This document shows positions 34,062-43,067 of a stretch of DNA of 64,000 nucleotides, piece after piece. Location of the stretch: the NCBI GenBank assembly GCA_900770395.1, contig CAAGKM010000030.1, positions 603,508 through 667,507 on the forward strand, read 5' to 3'. Within the stretch, counting starts at the first letter, position 1. Each line of letters starts with the position of its first letter. The position numbers and the translations under genes are program-made. The notes beneath the pieces are model-generated. The model was not told the DNA's origin. It was given only the letters and a program-made list of their open reading frames with translations, and searched no databases. This stretch comes from an uncultured Prevotella sp. (lineage in GTDB: Bacteria; Bacteroidota; Bacteroidia; Bacteroidales; Bacteroidaceae).

Positions 34062-35381
34062 TTAGCCGAACACTATTGTTCCCTGATGTTGAGGCTGTGT
34101 GTTCTCGACAGGCTCCACGGTGTTGCTCGAAGTCTTTGTAATGTTGTCGAGAATCTCTCGTGTACGTTTGTATGTAGGTGTGTTCTCAACTGCTGAGATT
34201 ACATCGTCGTTGTCGAGGTCCTCAGGACGGAACAGATAGAAGTTTGGACGGCGCTTGATGAAAGTCTTGCCGCCTTTGTCGCCGTAGTATTCCACACGCC
34301 GCTGTGCGAGGGCTGCCTTGTGTGCCTCCTCCTCTGCCAGCTTGTTCATCTCCTCTTGTGTCTGACGTTGCACACGGTCCTGCATTCCGTCGATGTTCTT
34401 TACTCCGAAACCTGAGGCAAGGATAGTCACCTTCACCTTCTTGCCTAATTCCGGGTCGATGGTGGTACCCCATTTCAACTCGTAATCCTCCACCTTGTTA
34501 AGGAAGTCGTGCACATCGTTCATCTCGTCCATCATAAGTCCCTCGCCTGTGCCGTTGTCATTGCTGTATGCTATGTTGAAGAGAATCCTCTTGGCGTTGA
34601 ACACGTCGTTGTTATTGAGCAGCGGTGAGTGCAAAGCGTCTTCGATGGCGTCCTTCACACGGTTCTCACCCTCACCATATCCTGTGGACATGATTGCCAC
34701 ACCGCCGTCTTTGAGTACTGTGCGTACATCTTTGAAGTCGAGGTTGATAACACCAGGTATGGTGATGATTTCGGCAATGCTCTTTGCCGCCACGCTAAGT
34801 GTGGCGTCAGCCTTGGCAAAAGCCTCATCTAATGACAGTGACTGGTAAATCTCGCGCAGTCGCTCGTTGTTCACCACAAGCAGTGCGTCAACGTATTTAG
34901 CCATCTCCTCCACACCGTCGAGAGCCTTGTCAATCTTTCTCTTGCCCTCAAATGCGAATGGAATGGTGACGATACCAACTGTAAGAATGTCCATCTCTTT
35001 GGATATGCGGGCAATTACCGGTGCTGCTCCTGTTCCTGTTCCACCGCCCATACCAGCGGTGATGAAAGTCATTCTTGTGCCGTCGGAAAGCATGTTGCGA
35101 ATTGCGTCTATGCTTTGCTCGGCTGCTTGTTTGCCCACCTCAGGCTTGTTGCCTGCTCCCAGACCGTCATCGCCCAGTTGCAGATGTACTGGTACAGGTG
35201 ACCCGTTGAGTGCCTGACGGTCGGTGTTACATACCACAAATGTAACATCGTGAATACCCTCGCGGTACATGTGGTTCACGGCATTGCCGCCACCGCCGCC
35301 TACACCTATAACCTTTATTATGCTTTGTGCTTTCTCCGGTGCGCCAAAGTCTACTATTGGCATATTATTGATATCTATCAT
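34062..35381 (-). CDS. ftsZ: Cell division protein FtsZ
   Basis: Tubulin-like GTPase that forms the division ring. The 439-residue protein has the glycine-rich loop VIGVGGGGGNAVNHM near residue 25, the GTP-binding MGGGTGTGAAPVIA near 110, and the T7 synergy-loop region LDFKDVRTVL. The C-terminal part has a linker with a Bacteroidetes-type basic and acidic stretch (RPNFYLFRPEDLDNDD) and a short tail after PQHQGTIVFG. It is the last gene of the dcw operon, 40 bases after ftsA, and is convergent with recO. Confidence 0.98.
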   Translation of the reverse strand: MIDINNMPIVDFGAPEKAQSIIKVIGVGGGGGNAVNHMYREGIHDVTFVVCNTDRQALNGSPVPVHLQLGDDGLGAGNKPEVGKQAAEQSIDAIRNMLSDGTRMTFITAGMGGGTGTGAAPVIARISKEMDILTVGIVTIPFAFEGKRKIDKALDGVEEMAKYVDALLVVNNERLREIYQSLSLDEAFAKADATLSVAAKSIAEIITIPGVINLDFKDVRTVLKDGGVAIMSTGYGEGENRVKDAIEDALHSPLLNNNDVFNAKRILFNIAYSNDNGTGEGLMMDEMNDVHDFLNKVEDYELKWGTTIDPELGKKVKVTILASGFGVKNIDGMQDRVQRQTQEEMNKLAEEEAHKAALAQRRVEYYGDKGGKTFIKRRPNFYLFRPEDLDNDDVISAVENTPTYKRTREILDNITKTSSNTVEPVENTQPQHQGTIVFG

Positions 35382-35421
35382 AATTGTTTTTGTTTTGTCT
35401 TGTTGTAATGTTTCCTGTATG

Positions 35422-36885
35422 TTATTCCTCTTCTGGCGAGGTCATTACTTTACCGAATTCTTTTATTTTCTTCCAGCCCTTGAAGAACAGGCTGTTCTCG
35501 CGGCGCTCGCGGCGCTCTTTCTCCTCTTTTTCCTTTTGCAGTCGCTCCTGCTCGGCTTCTTTTTCCTTACGCAGACGGTCTGCCTCTTCCTCGGCGAGTT
35601 TCTTTTCGGCGGCAGTCTGTACTGTGCCAGGCGATAGCTCTCCAGGCTTTCTTACTATGCGTACCTGTTCGGTATTGCCTGTGCCCATTGATGTGTTTGT
35701 TGGCTCAAACAAGTCACCTGCTGCTAACAGCTCGCCGCCGGCACAGTTGATGTCGCCCTTTGCTAAAAGTCCGAGAATTGTGCATAGTGTGCCGTCCTGT
35801 TGCTTCAGCTCAGGAAGTGCGGAGTTGATGGTCTGTGTTACAGTGCGGGCTATTCGGGTCTTGTCCATATGGTGATGGTTTGTGCTGAATGCCTTTTCTA
35901 TGTTCGGTATGTTTGCACCGCCACCGGTGAGGATTATTCCTCCAAGCAGCTTGTCAGCATAGCGCTGTGGTATCTGGTAGATAACATTCTCCACAATCTC
36001 CTGCATGCGCCCCTCCACAATGTCTATAAACTTCCTTGAGTCCACGCTGTGCTCAGCGTCGATAGGGATGGACAGGTTTTCGTCAATATCCTTGTATTCA
36101 GTATATGCGCTTGCATATTTCAGTTTGAGGCGCTCTGCCTCGCTCTCCTCAATGTTGAGCGATGCTATGTCTTTTGTGATATTGTTGCTTCCCAATGGAA
36201 TAACGGCAAGATGGCGCAGTATGTTCTTACTGTATACACTAACGGTGGTGGTGTCGAAGCCAATGTCTACAAGCGCGCATCCTGAACGGCGCTCAGCTTC
36301 GGTGAGCACACTGTCGGCAAGTGCGAGCGGAGCGAGGAACATCTCGGCAACGCTGATATTGGCAACCTCAAGACAATTGTTGAGCTTGTCGTAGAAAGCC
36401 TTGCGTTGCAGAATGGTCAGATAGTTGCCCTCAAGATGTGAGCATTGAATTCCAACAGGGTCTATTTGCAGTTGGTTATCCACAAGGAATTCCTGAATCG
36501 CAACATCAAGGATCTCCTGGTCGGGATATTTCATGCTGTAGTTGGCATCATTCAGCTCGTCAATCATTGCCTGCGTTATAAGTGTGTCGACAGGCAGGTC
36601 ATTGGGCACAACATTGAGGATGCTGCGGATGCTTTGTCCTCCTATACCTACATAAACTTTTTGTATGCGGGTCTTCATCTTCATGCTCAGCTTGTTCACA
36701 ATGCTTGTGATGCACTGGGCTGTTTTCTCAATGTTGTAAACCACTCCCTTATGAATGAACGTAGAGGAGTCTTCCTTGACAATCGCATTTACTGTGATGC
36801 TGCCGTCAAGATTCTTCTTTCCTGCAATACCGGTGGCTTTTGATGAGCCAAGCTCGATTGCTACTATAAATTCCTTTGCTGCCAT
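35422..36885 (-). CDS. ftsA: Cell division protein FtsA
   Basis: Actin-like ATPase that tethers FtsZ to the membrane and recruits the divisome. The 487-residue protein opens with the phosphate-1 motif VAIELGSSKATGIAG; the SHS2-like 1C domain and the adenosine motif GIILTGGGANIP follow. The last ~90 residues include a highly charged Lys/Glu/Arg segment (near 440-470) and then an amphipathic helix FKGWKKIKEFGKVM, the expected membrane-targeting sequence. The ATG at 36885 (MAAKEF) is chosen, since an earlier start would overlap ftsQ by 86 bases. FtsQ ends four bases upstream. Confidence 0.95.
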   Translation of the reverse strand: MAAKEFIVAIELGSSKATGIAGKKNLDGSITVNAIVKEDSSTFIHKGVVYNIEKTAQCITSIVNKLSMKMKTRIQKVYVGIGGQSIRSILNVVPNDLPVDTLITQAMIDELNDANYSMKYPDQEILDVAIQEFLVDNQLQIDPVGIQCSHLEGNYLTILQRKAFYDKLNNCLEVANISVAEMFLAPLALADSVLTEAERRSGCALVDIGFDTTTVSVYSKNILRHLAVIPLGSNNITKDIASLNIEESEAERLKLKYASAYTEYKDIDENLSIPIDAEHSVDSRKFIDIVEGRMQEIVENVIYQIPQRYADKLLGGIILTGGGANIPNIEKAFSTNHHHMDKTRIARTVTQTINSALPELKQQDGTLCTILGLLAKGDINCAGGELLAAGDLFEPTNTSMGTGNTEQVRIVRKPGELSPGTVQTAAEKKLAEEEADRLRKEKEAEQERLQKEKEEKERRERRENSLFFKGWKKIKEFGKVMTSPEEE

Positions 36886-36889
36886 CTTG

Positions 36890-37816
36890 TTATGTCGTTT
36901 TTGTTGTTTTTTTATTGTTCTGCTGTTTCTCTGTATTGGCTGGCTGTGGGCTGCTGCCAGTTGCCGGTTCATCATACTTTACCGCTTGCTCTGCCTGTAT
37001 GGGCTGCTCTGTTTGTGCGGGTTGTTCCATTTGATGCTCGGGCTGAGCGTTTTGCGGCTGCTCGTCGCTGTCGTTGCGCTTGCATATTATCTGGTTGCTG
37101 AATTCCACGCTGATATACTTATACTTATTCCAGCCCACTTTGCTCAGTCCATATCGGTAGAATTTCTCAAGCCGGTCAAATTTCTGCTCTATCTCCGTGG
37201 CGTCGCCTATATATATAATATGTTCGCCCACGCGAGGCACAAGTTCCATTGTTCCGTCGTCAAGCACGTTTATCTGTTCTATCTGATGGTTCCACAGCTT
37301 GTTGTGCACAATGTAGTTTGCCACATTGCTCAGCGGACCTTGCGCAAACTTCTGCGATATCTTTCCGGTGGCAATTATTATGTCTGCGGTGTATTTTGTT
37401 TTGCCCATAACTCCTCCGTGGTTGTCGAGATAATAGTTTGAGCCGTTCTCCGACATTATTCTAATGATAGGCATACGCTGGGTGAGCGAGATGCTGATGT
37501 TGCCGTTCTGTGTCTTGTAGCACTGCACTTTGTCCACGAAAGGGCTTGCAGCAAGTGCCTCCTCCATCTCACGGCAGTTGATGGAGGATACAGGTTTGCC
37601 TAATGGATAGATTTTCTTCTGTTTCAGCATTTTCTTTACCTCATCGGCATTTAGAAAACCTGCCACCTGGCTGTCGGTGATGTCTATCTTCACTTGCGAG
37701 CATATCAGATTGCTGTCATCGGGCTTGTTGAATGCGGTGACTGCAAACACGAGGTACACTCCAAGAAGAAGGTCCACAGTAATCAGTATTGTCTTTTTCC
37801 AGTTTATCCTTATCAT
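36890..37816 (-). CDS. ftsQ: Cell division protein FtsQ
   Basis: Bitopic divisome protein that links early and late division proteins. The 308-residue protein has one N-terminal membrane helix (residues ~9-28, ILITVDLLLGVYLVFAV), a POTRA-like region (NADEVKKMLKQKKIYPLGKP) and the beta domain. The last ~60 residues are Gln/Pro/Glu-rich (PEHQMEQPAQTEQPIQAE), a low-complexity tail not seen in short FtsQ forms. A 22-base-period repeat array lies between murC and this gene. Confidence 0.9.
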   Translation of the reverse strand: MIRINWKKTILITVDLLLGVYLVFAVTAFNKPDDSNLICSQVKIDITDSQVAGFLNADEVKKMLKQKKIYPLGKPVSSINCREMEEALAASPFVDKVQCYKTQNGNISISLTQRMPIIRIMSENGSNYYLDNHGGVMGKTKYTADIIIATGKISQKFAQGPLSNVANYIVHNKLWNHQIEQINVLDDGTMELVPRVGEHIIYIGDATEIEQKFDRLEKFYRYGLSKVGWNKYKYISVEFSNQIICKRNDSDEQPQNAQPEHQMEQPAQTEQPIQAEQAVKYDEPATGSSPQPANTEKQQNNKKTTKTT

Positions 37817-37839
37817 TTTCGCTCTCAGATGTTGATTTC

Positions 37840-37920
37840 CTATCTATCAGATAGAGGCTCTCTATCTATCAGATAGCGGTTCTCTATCTATCAGATAGAA
37901 GTTCTCTATCTATCAGATAG
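37840..37920. repeat. 22-base-period tandem array with internal palindromes (4 units)
   Basis: CTATCTATCAGATAG occurs at 37840, 37862, 37884 and 37906, exactly 22 bases apart, each time followed by a variable 7-base spacer. The core is a palindrome (CTATCT/AGATAG). A degenerate fifth unit overlaps the murC stop codon. The array fills the murC-ftsQ gap. Confidence 0.9.
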
Positions 37921-37934
37921 TGATTTCCTAACTT

Positions 37935-39317
37935 TTAGATACCATATTTCATGCGCAGTGTGTCGGCAATGTCGTCGGTCTGGTTGTCAAGGTCGCCTGC
38001 ACCAAGTACCACGAGTACCTCAAAGTCATTGTCCTTCACGTAGTCCATCACCTCGTCCTTCTTTATCATCACCTTTTCCACATTCTCGGCAAGGTTGTCG
38101 TAGATGAGTTTCGAGGTCACTCCCTCTATCGGCAATTCTCTTGCTGGATAGATGTCAAGCAGCACCACACGGTCGAGGATGCTGAGCGCATCAGCGAAGT
38201 CTTTGTAGAAGTCACGTGTGCGGGTATAGAGGTGAGGCTGGAACATTGCTGTTATCTTTTTGTCTTTGTAAAGCTCACGCAGACTCCTCGCACTCTGAAG
38301 AATCTCTTTTGGGTGATGGGCGTAGTCGCTCAGGAATACCAGACGGTCGGTCTTGATCCGGAAGTCGAAACGCCGGTCCACACCACGATATGTTTTCATT
38401 CCCTCACGCAACTCATCGGCTGTGCAACCGTTGAGTTGGGCCATAGCCATTGCAGCCACACCGTTCTCGATGTTGATAGGAATCGGCTGTCCAAGCTCTA
38501 CATTGCTTACGTTCTCAATAGGTGACACGAAGTCAAAGGTAATGCCTCCGTTAGCTATTCTTATGTTCTCTGCATGGAAGTCACCCTCATCGCGGCTGTA
38601 CTCATAGCGGCGTACTCCGTCCTGCAGTTGGTCCTTCATCTCCAGTCCCTTGTGTATGATGAGCGCACCGCCAGGCTGTATTAGTGTGGAGTAGTGGCGG
38701 AAGCTCTCAAGATAGGCATCCTTGGTGCCGTAGATGTCGAGATGGTCAGGGTCGGTGGCGGTGATGACGCTCATCCATGGGCGTAGCCAGTGGAAAGAGC
38801 GGTCGAACTCGTCAGCCTCAATTACAACATATTTGTCGCTGCCAAAGATGTAGTTGGTGTTGTAATTTTTCGAGATTCCTCCGAGGAATGCATTGCATCC
38901 CACTTGACTCTGATGCATTATGTGGGCGCACATTGTGGATGTTGAGGTCTTGCCGTGAGTGCCTGCTACGCACAGCCCCTTCATGCTGTGGGTCAGTGTG
39001 CCGAGCACTTGTGCCCGCTTCTGCACCTCAAAGCCGTTGTTGCGGAAGTAGCACAACTCGGTGTGCTCCGCTGGTATTGCCGGGGTGTATACCACGAGGC
39101 AGCTCTCCTTTTTGCGGCATTCTTGCGGAATAAGCTCAACATTGTCTTCATAGTGTATTTGCATGCCTTCTTTTATAAGTTGTGCGGTGAGTGCCGACGG
39201 AGTCTTGTCGTAACCAGCCACAACCGTGCCTTTCTTTATAAAGAACCGTGCAATGGCGCTCATGCCGATGCCTCCGGCTCCAACAAAATATATTGCTTTA
39301 ATGTCTTCTATCTTCAT
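37935..39317 (-). CDS. murC: UDP-N-acetylmuramate--L-alanine ligase
   Basis: Adds L-alanine to UDP-MurNAc, the first amino acid of the peptidoglycan stem peptide. The 460-residue protein has the Rossmann start (FVGAGGIGMSAIARFF), the ATP-binding GTHGKTSTST near residue 120, the central Mur ligase domain (EADEFDRSF, TDPDHLDIYG) and the C-terminal domain (DYAHHPKEI, later FQPHLYTRTRDF), all typical of MurC. It lies between murG and ftsQ in the operon. Confidence 0.97.
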   Translation of the reverse strand: MKIEDIKAIYFVGAGGIGMSAIARFFIKKGTVVAGYDKTPSALTAQLIKEGMQIHYEDNVELIPQECRKKESCLVVYTPAIPAEHTELCYFRNNGFEVQKRAQVLGTLTHSMKGLCVAGTHGKTSTSTMCAHIMHQSQVGCNAFLGGISKNYNTNYIFGSDKYVVIEADEFDRSFHWLRPWMSVITATDPDHLDIYGTKDAYLESFRHYSTLIQPGGALIIHKGLEMKDQLQDGVRRYEYSRDEGDFHAENIRIANGGITFDFVSPIENVSNVELGQPIPINIENGVAAMAMAQLNGCTADELREGMKTYRGVDRRFDFRIKTDRLVFLSDYAHHPKEILQSARSLRELYKDKKITAMFQPHLYTRTRDFYKDFADALSILDRVVLLDIYPARELPIEGVTSKLIYDNLAENVEKVMIKKDEVMDYVKDNDFEVLVVLGAGDLDNQTDDIADTLRMKYGI

Positions 39318-39371
39318 TGTTGTATAAACAAATATCAGTTCTTTTCTTTATAAACAAAAGTCGTTGTTTTT

Positions 39372-40493
39372 TTATTTCTTGTTCTCTGCTAAGGCGATAA
39401 CCTCGTTGGCTATTATTCTTGCGCTGTCGGGGAGTGCTAACTTCAGGATGTTCTCGGTGAGACTCTTCAGTTGCAACTCGTCGTCAACAGTCTTAAGCGC
39501 TAATGGCAACAGTTGCTGTGCTGCGTCGGCATCTTTCACGAAGAGGGCTGCTCCACGGTCGCTGAGGGCGCGGGCGTTCTTTGTCTGATGGTCCTCAGCC
39601 ACGTTTGGTGATGGAACAAGAATAACAGGTTTGCCAATGAGGCAGAACTCCGAGATGCTGCTTGCTCCGGCACGGCTAACCACAAGGTCGGCTGCCTTGT
39701 AAGCCGCAGCCATGTCGCCGATGAAGTCGGTCACGATGAGGTTCTTGGGCTGGCGGTCTTTCAACTGTTCCTTGATGCTGTTGAAATAATACTTTCCCGT
39801 CTGCCAGATAAACTGCACATTGTCTTGTGCAGCTTCCACTATGTCAATGTGCTGCAGTATGCTCTCGTTCACAGTACGTGCTCCAAGGCTGCCGCCGATT
39901 ATTGTAATAGTCTTCTTGTCGGGGGCAAGACCGAATTGCATGCGTGCTTCCTCACGGCTTATTGTGCTGTTGAGCAGAGCCTGGCGCACAGGATTGCCGG
40001 TCTTTATTATCTTGTCGGCAGGGAAGAAACGCTCCATTCCGTCGTAAGCCACGCATATCTTGTCGGCACCCGATGCCAGTATTTTGTTGGTCACTCCTGC
40101 ATAGGAGTTCTGCTCCTGTATCAGACATGGCACCCCCATCTTATGTGCGGCGTTGAGTGTAGCGGCGCTTGCATAGCCTCCCACTCCCACTGCAGCCATT
40201 GGGCGGAAGTCCTTCAGTATATTCTTCACCATGCGCTTGCTCTTCATGAAATCGAGCATCACACCTATGTTCTTTGGTGACCAGAGAGGGCGGATAAGTC
40301 CACGGACTGGCAGTCCCACAATCTTATATCCTGCTTGTGGCACGCGTTCCATTTCCATGCGTCCTAATGCTCCTACAAACAGAATCTCTGTATCAGGGTG
40401 CAGTTCCTTTATCGCATTGGCTATTGATACTGCTGGGAAAATGTGTCCTCCAGTGCCGCCTCCGCTGATTACTATTCTTAGTTGCTTATCCAT
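39372..40493 (-). CDS. murG: Undecaprenyl-PP-MurNAc-pentapeptide GlcNAc transferase
   Basis: Glycosyltransferase that converts lipid I to lipid II at the inner face of the membrane. The 373-residue protein has the two G-loops: ISGGGTGGHIFPA near residue 10 and GGSLGARTVNES near 195, plus GVGGYASAATLNAA and the UDP-GlcNAc-binding SRAGASSISEFCLIGKP. It follows ftsW in the operon; the gap is 26 bases. Confidence 0.97.
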   Translation of the reverse strand: MDKQLRIVISGGGTGGHIFPAVSIANAIKELHPDTEILFVGALGRMEMERVPQAGYKIVGLPVRGLIRPLWSPKNIGVMLDFMKSKRMVKNILKDFRPMAAVGVGGYASAATLNAAHKMGVPCLIQEQNSYAGVTNKILASGADKICVAYDGMERFFPADKIIKTGNPVRQALLNSTISREEARMQFGLAPDKKTITIIGGSLGARTVNESILQHIDIVEAAQDNVQFIWQTGKYYFNSIKEQLKDRQPKNLIVTDFIGDMAAAYKAADLVVSRAGASSISEFCLIGKPVILVPSPNVAEDHQTKNARALSDRGAALFVKDADAAQQLLPLALKTVDDELQLKSLTENILKLALPDSARIIANEVIALAENKK

Positions 40494-40519
40494 ATTATAT
40501 ATTTTTATAGTTGTCTTAT

Positions 40520-41776
40520 CTAATCCGCTGCCACCGTCTCCATCTTTGCTACTTTGGTGCTTGTACGTTTTTTTGCTGTACGGCTTATGCTGAGTATCGC
40601 TCCGATGTAGACGCAGTTGATGATGGTGGATGTTCCTCCCTTGCTTATCAGTGGCAGTGGCTGTCCTGTGACCGGTGCCAGTCCCACAGCCACGAGCATG
40701 TTGAACACAGCCTGTGTTACTAAAAGCAACGCCAGTCCCATGGCTAATAGTGCCGGGAAGGAGTTCTCGCAGCGGTTGGCTATGCTTGCTGTGTGGAACA
40801 GCAGAATAACATAGAGAAATGCTACGAAGATAGCTCCACCGATGCCCATCTCTTCGATGATGATGGCATAGATGAAGTCGGAGAATGCCTGCGAGAGGAA
40901 GTCGCGCTCCACGGAGTTGCCTGGTCCTACACCTCTGATATTGCTTGACACGATGGCTATGTTGGCGTGTCCAACCTGTGCGTCAGCATCGAGGTCGAAC
41001 TTGCTTGGCGGTATCTCCTCGTTGTTTGCGTATTTGTATATTCTTTTCTTCCATGTGCTGAAGCGGTGGAACACCTTGTCTACAGCTGATTTCTCAGTTT
41101 TCTTAGCCTCTATCTGGTCTTTTTTAAACAGCTCGCTGTTTTTCTCCTTTTCCACATCACCGCCCAGAAGCAATATGCTCGACACGAATAAAACCACAAC
41201 TCCCACACCGAAAGCGGTGAGCCATCCTATCTGGCGCAGCGGTACTCTGCCGATGAACATCATGAGATAGACCACTCCAAAGAGTAGTATTGCCGTTGAT
41301 AGGTTTTCGATGCCTATCAGGAAACAGAAAATTCCGCAGAGTATCATGATGTACTTGAATGCCATGCGGTCGGTTCCGCTATCTGTCTGCAGCGTGCTCA
41401 GTATCTGTGCCTCAGCGAGTATCATTGTGCCTTTTGCAATTTCCGACGGCTGGAATCCGAATAGGGTGCGGTTGGCTCCGTTCACGCTCTCTCCGAGAAA
41501 CAGCACGCACACCAGTGTTGCTATAGAGAACAAGAGCAGGGCAGGGGTGAAGAGTTTGAAGAAACGGCACGGTATATTGGTCACCACCACAGCCACCACA
41601 GCTCCGATAGCCATCATCGTGCCGTGTTTGGCTATCGGGGTGATGTAGTCGTTGCTCTTATATGTCAGTCCGCTTGAGGCGCTGAACACCTCAATGATGC
41701 TGATCATGCAGAGGAAGAAGAATACCATCCAGATGACCTTGTCGCCCTTGAATATGTTTCCTATTTTCTGGTTCAT
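40520..41776 (-). CDS. ftsW: Lipid II polymerase/division protein FtsW
   Basis: SEDS-family membrane protein that polymerises glycan strands with its partner PBP at the septum. The 418-residue protein has about ten hydrophobic segments. Signature regions are FQPSEIAKGTMIL, GQPLPLISKGGTS near the C-terminus, and the long loop between membrane segments with ISSNIRGVGPGN. The loop near residues 200-250 is extended and charged (EKEKNSELFKKDQIEAKK). It lies between murD and murG and pairs functionally with the PBP encoded at 45811. Confidence 0.95.
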   Translation of the reverse strand: MNQKIGNIFKGDKVIWMVFFFLCMISIIEVFSASSGLTYKSNDYITPIAKHGTMMAIGAVVAVVVTNIPCRFFKLFTPALLLFSIATLVCVLFLGESVNGANRTLFGFQPSEIAKGTMILAEAQILSTLQTDSGTDRMAFKYIMILCGIFCFLIGIENLSTAILLFGVVYLMMFIGRVPLRQIGWLTAFGVGVVVLFVSSILLLGGDVEKEKNSELFKKDQIEAKKTEKSAVDKVFHRFSTWKKRIYKYANNEEIPPSKFDLDADAQVGHANIAIVSSNIRGVGPGNSVERDFLSQAFSDFIYAIIIEEMGIGGAIFVAFLYVILLFHTASIANRCENSFPALLAMGLALLLVTQAVFNMLVAVGLAPVTGQPLPLISKGGTSTIINCVYIGAILSISRTAKKRTSTKVAKMETVAAD

Positions 41777-41785
41777 TTCTATTTC

Positions 41786-43063
41786 CTATTTCAATTTCTT
41801 GAAATTCTCCTTAAATTGCTCACCGCGGTCCTCCATGTTCTTGAACAGGTCGAAGCTTGCACAGCACGGACTGAGCAAAACTGTCTCTCCTGGCTTTGCC
41901 AGCTCGTAGCAGGCTTTCACGCAGTCTGCCATGCTGGCGGTGTCGGCAATGGGCAGTCCGAGACTGTCAAACGAGTCGTGCAGCTTTTTGTTGTCTACTC
42001 CGAGGAACACTAACGCCGAACACTTCTCCCTAACCAGCGGGGTGATTTCATTATAGTCGTTGCCCTTGTCTACGCCGCCGAGAATCAGTACACACTTGCC
42101 CTTGATGCTCTCCAGTGCGAAGTAGCAGGCATCCACGTTGGTGGCTTTCGAATCGTTGATGAACTCCACTCCACCTACGCTTCCCACCTTCTCCAGGCGA
42201 TGTTCAACACCGGGGAAGTTCTTTATGTTCTCAATAATCACGTCCTCGGCGATGCCGGCTTTCTCGCAGGCAATTTTCGCAGCCATCATGTTGTAAATGT
42301 TGTGACGGCCCTTCAGACAGCACTCGTCTTGATTCAGCGTAAAGTCGCTTTCGGAGAACGGGCACAATTCGCCGCCTATGTTGTTTCGTGTCCTAAGCTC
42401 CTCAGCTATTATCGGGTCGCCGCTCCAATAGATAAACGCATCGTCCTTAGTTTGGTTTTGGGTTATGCGCATCTTTGCGTCAGTATAGTTCTGCATCTTG
42501 AAGTCGTAGCGGTCAAGATGGTCGGGAGTGATGTTGAGCAGGATAGCGATGTCAGCCTTGAAGTCATACATGTTGTCGAGCTGGAACGAGCTGAGTTCAA
42601 TCACATACCACGGGTGTGGATTTTCTGCCACCTGCAATGCTAATGAGTTTCCTATGTTGCCGGCAAGTCCAGCATCTATTCCCGCCTTTGTCAGTATGTG
42701 GTATATGAGGCTGGTGGTTGTGGTCTTGCCGTTGCTGCCCGTGATGCAAATCATCTTCGAGTCGGTGTAGCGTCCTGCAAACTCAATCTCGCTTATCACG
42801 TGTATCCCTTTTTCGGCAATCTTCCGCATCATGGGTGCGGTGAATGGAATGCCCGGGCTCTTTATCACCTCGTCGGCGGCAAGAATCCGCTCCTCGGTGT
42901 GATGCCCCTCCTCCCACTCAATGTCGTGGTCGTCAAGCATCTTCTTGTATGTGTCCTTTATCTTCGACATGTCCGACACAAACACGTCGAATCCCTCTTT
43001 CTTTGCCAGCACGGCTGCGCCGCATCCGCTTTCAGCCGCTCCAAGTACAACTATCTTTTTCAT
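41786..43063 (-). CDS. murD: UDP-N-acetylmuramoylalanine--D-glutamate ligase
   Basis: Adds D-glutamate to UDP-MurNAc-L-Ala. The 425-residue protein has the Rossmann start VVLGAAESGCGAAVLAKK, the ATP-binding GSNGKTTTTSL near residue 109, the central LNITPDHLDRY motif and C-terminal NDSKATNVDA and LSPCCASFDLFKN, all typical of MurD. The gap to ftsW is nine bases and to mraY four, so translation is probably coupled. Confidence 0.97.
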   Translation of the reverse strand: MKKIVVLGAAESGCGAAVLAKKEGFDVFVSDMSKIKDTYKKMLDDHDIEWEEGHHTEERILAADEVIKSPGIPFTAPMMRKIAEKGIHVISEIEFAGRYTDSKMICITGSNGKTTTTSLIYHILTKAGIDAGLAGNIGNSLALQVAENPHPWYVIELSSFQLDNMYDFKADIAILLNITPDHLDRYDFKMQNYTDAKMRITQNQTKDDAFIYWSGDPIIAEELRTRNNIGGELCPFSESDFTLNQDECCLKGRHNIYNMMAAKIACEKAGIAEDVIIENIKNFPGVEHRLEKVGSVGGVEFINDSKATNVDACYFALESIKGKCVLILGGVDKGNDYNEITPLVREKCSALVFLGVDNKKLHDSFDSLGLPIADTASMADCVKACYELAKPGETVLLSPCCASFDLFKNMEDRGEQFKENFKKLK

Positions 43064-43067
43064 CTTT

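Noticed and set aside
37840..37920. CRISPR array
   Set aside because: The 15-base repeats with 7-base spacers are far too short, spacers are uniform and no cas genes are present. The same holds for 50291-50400.
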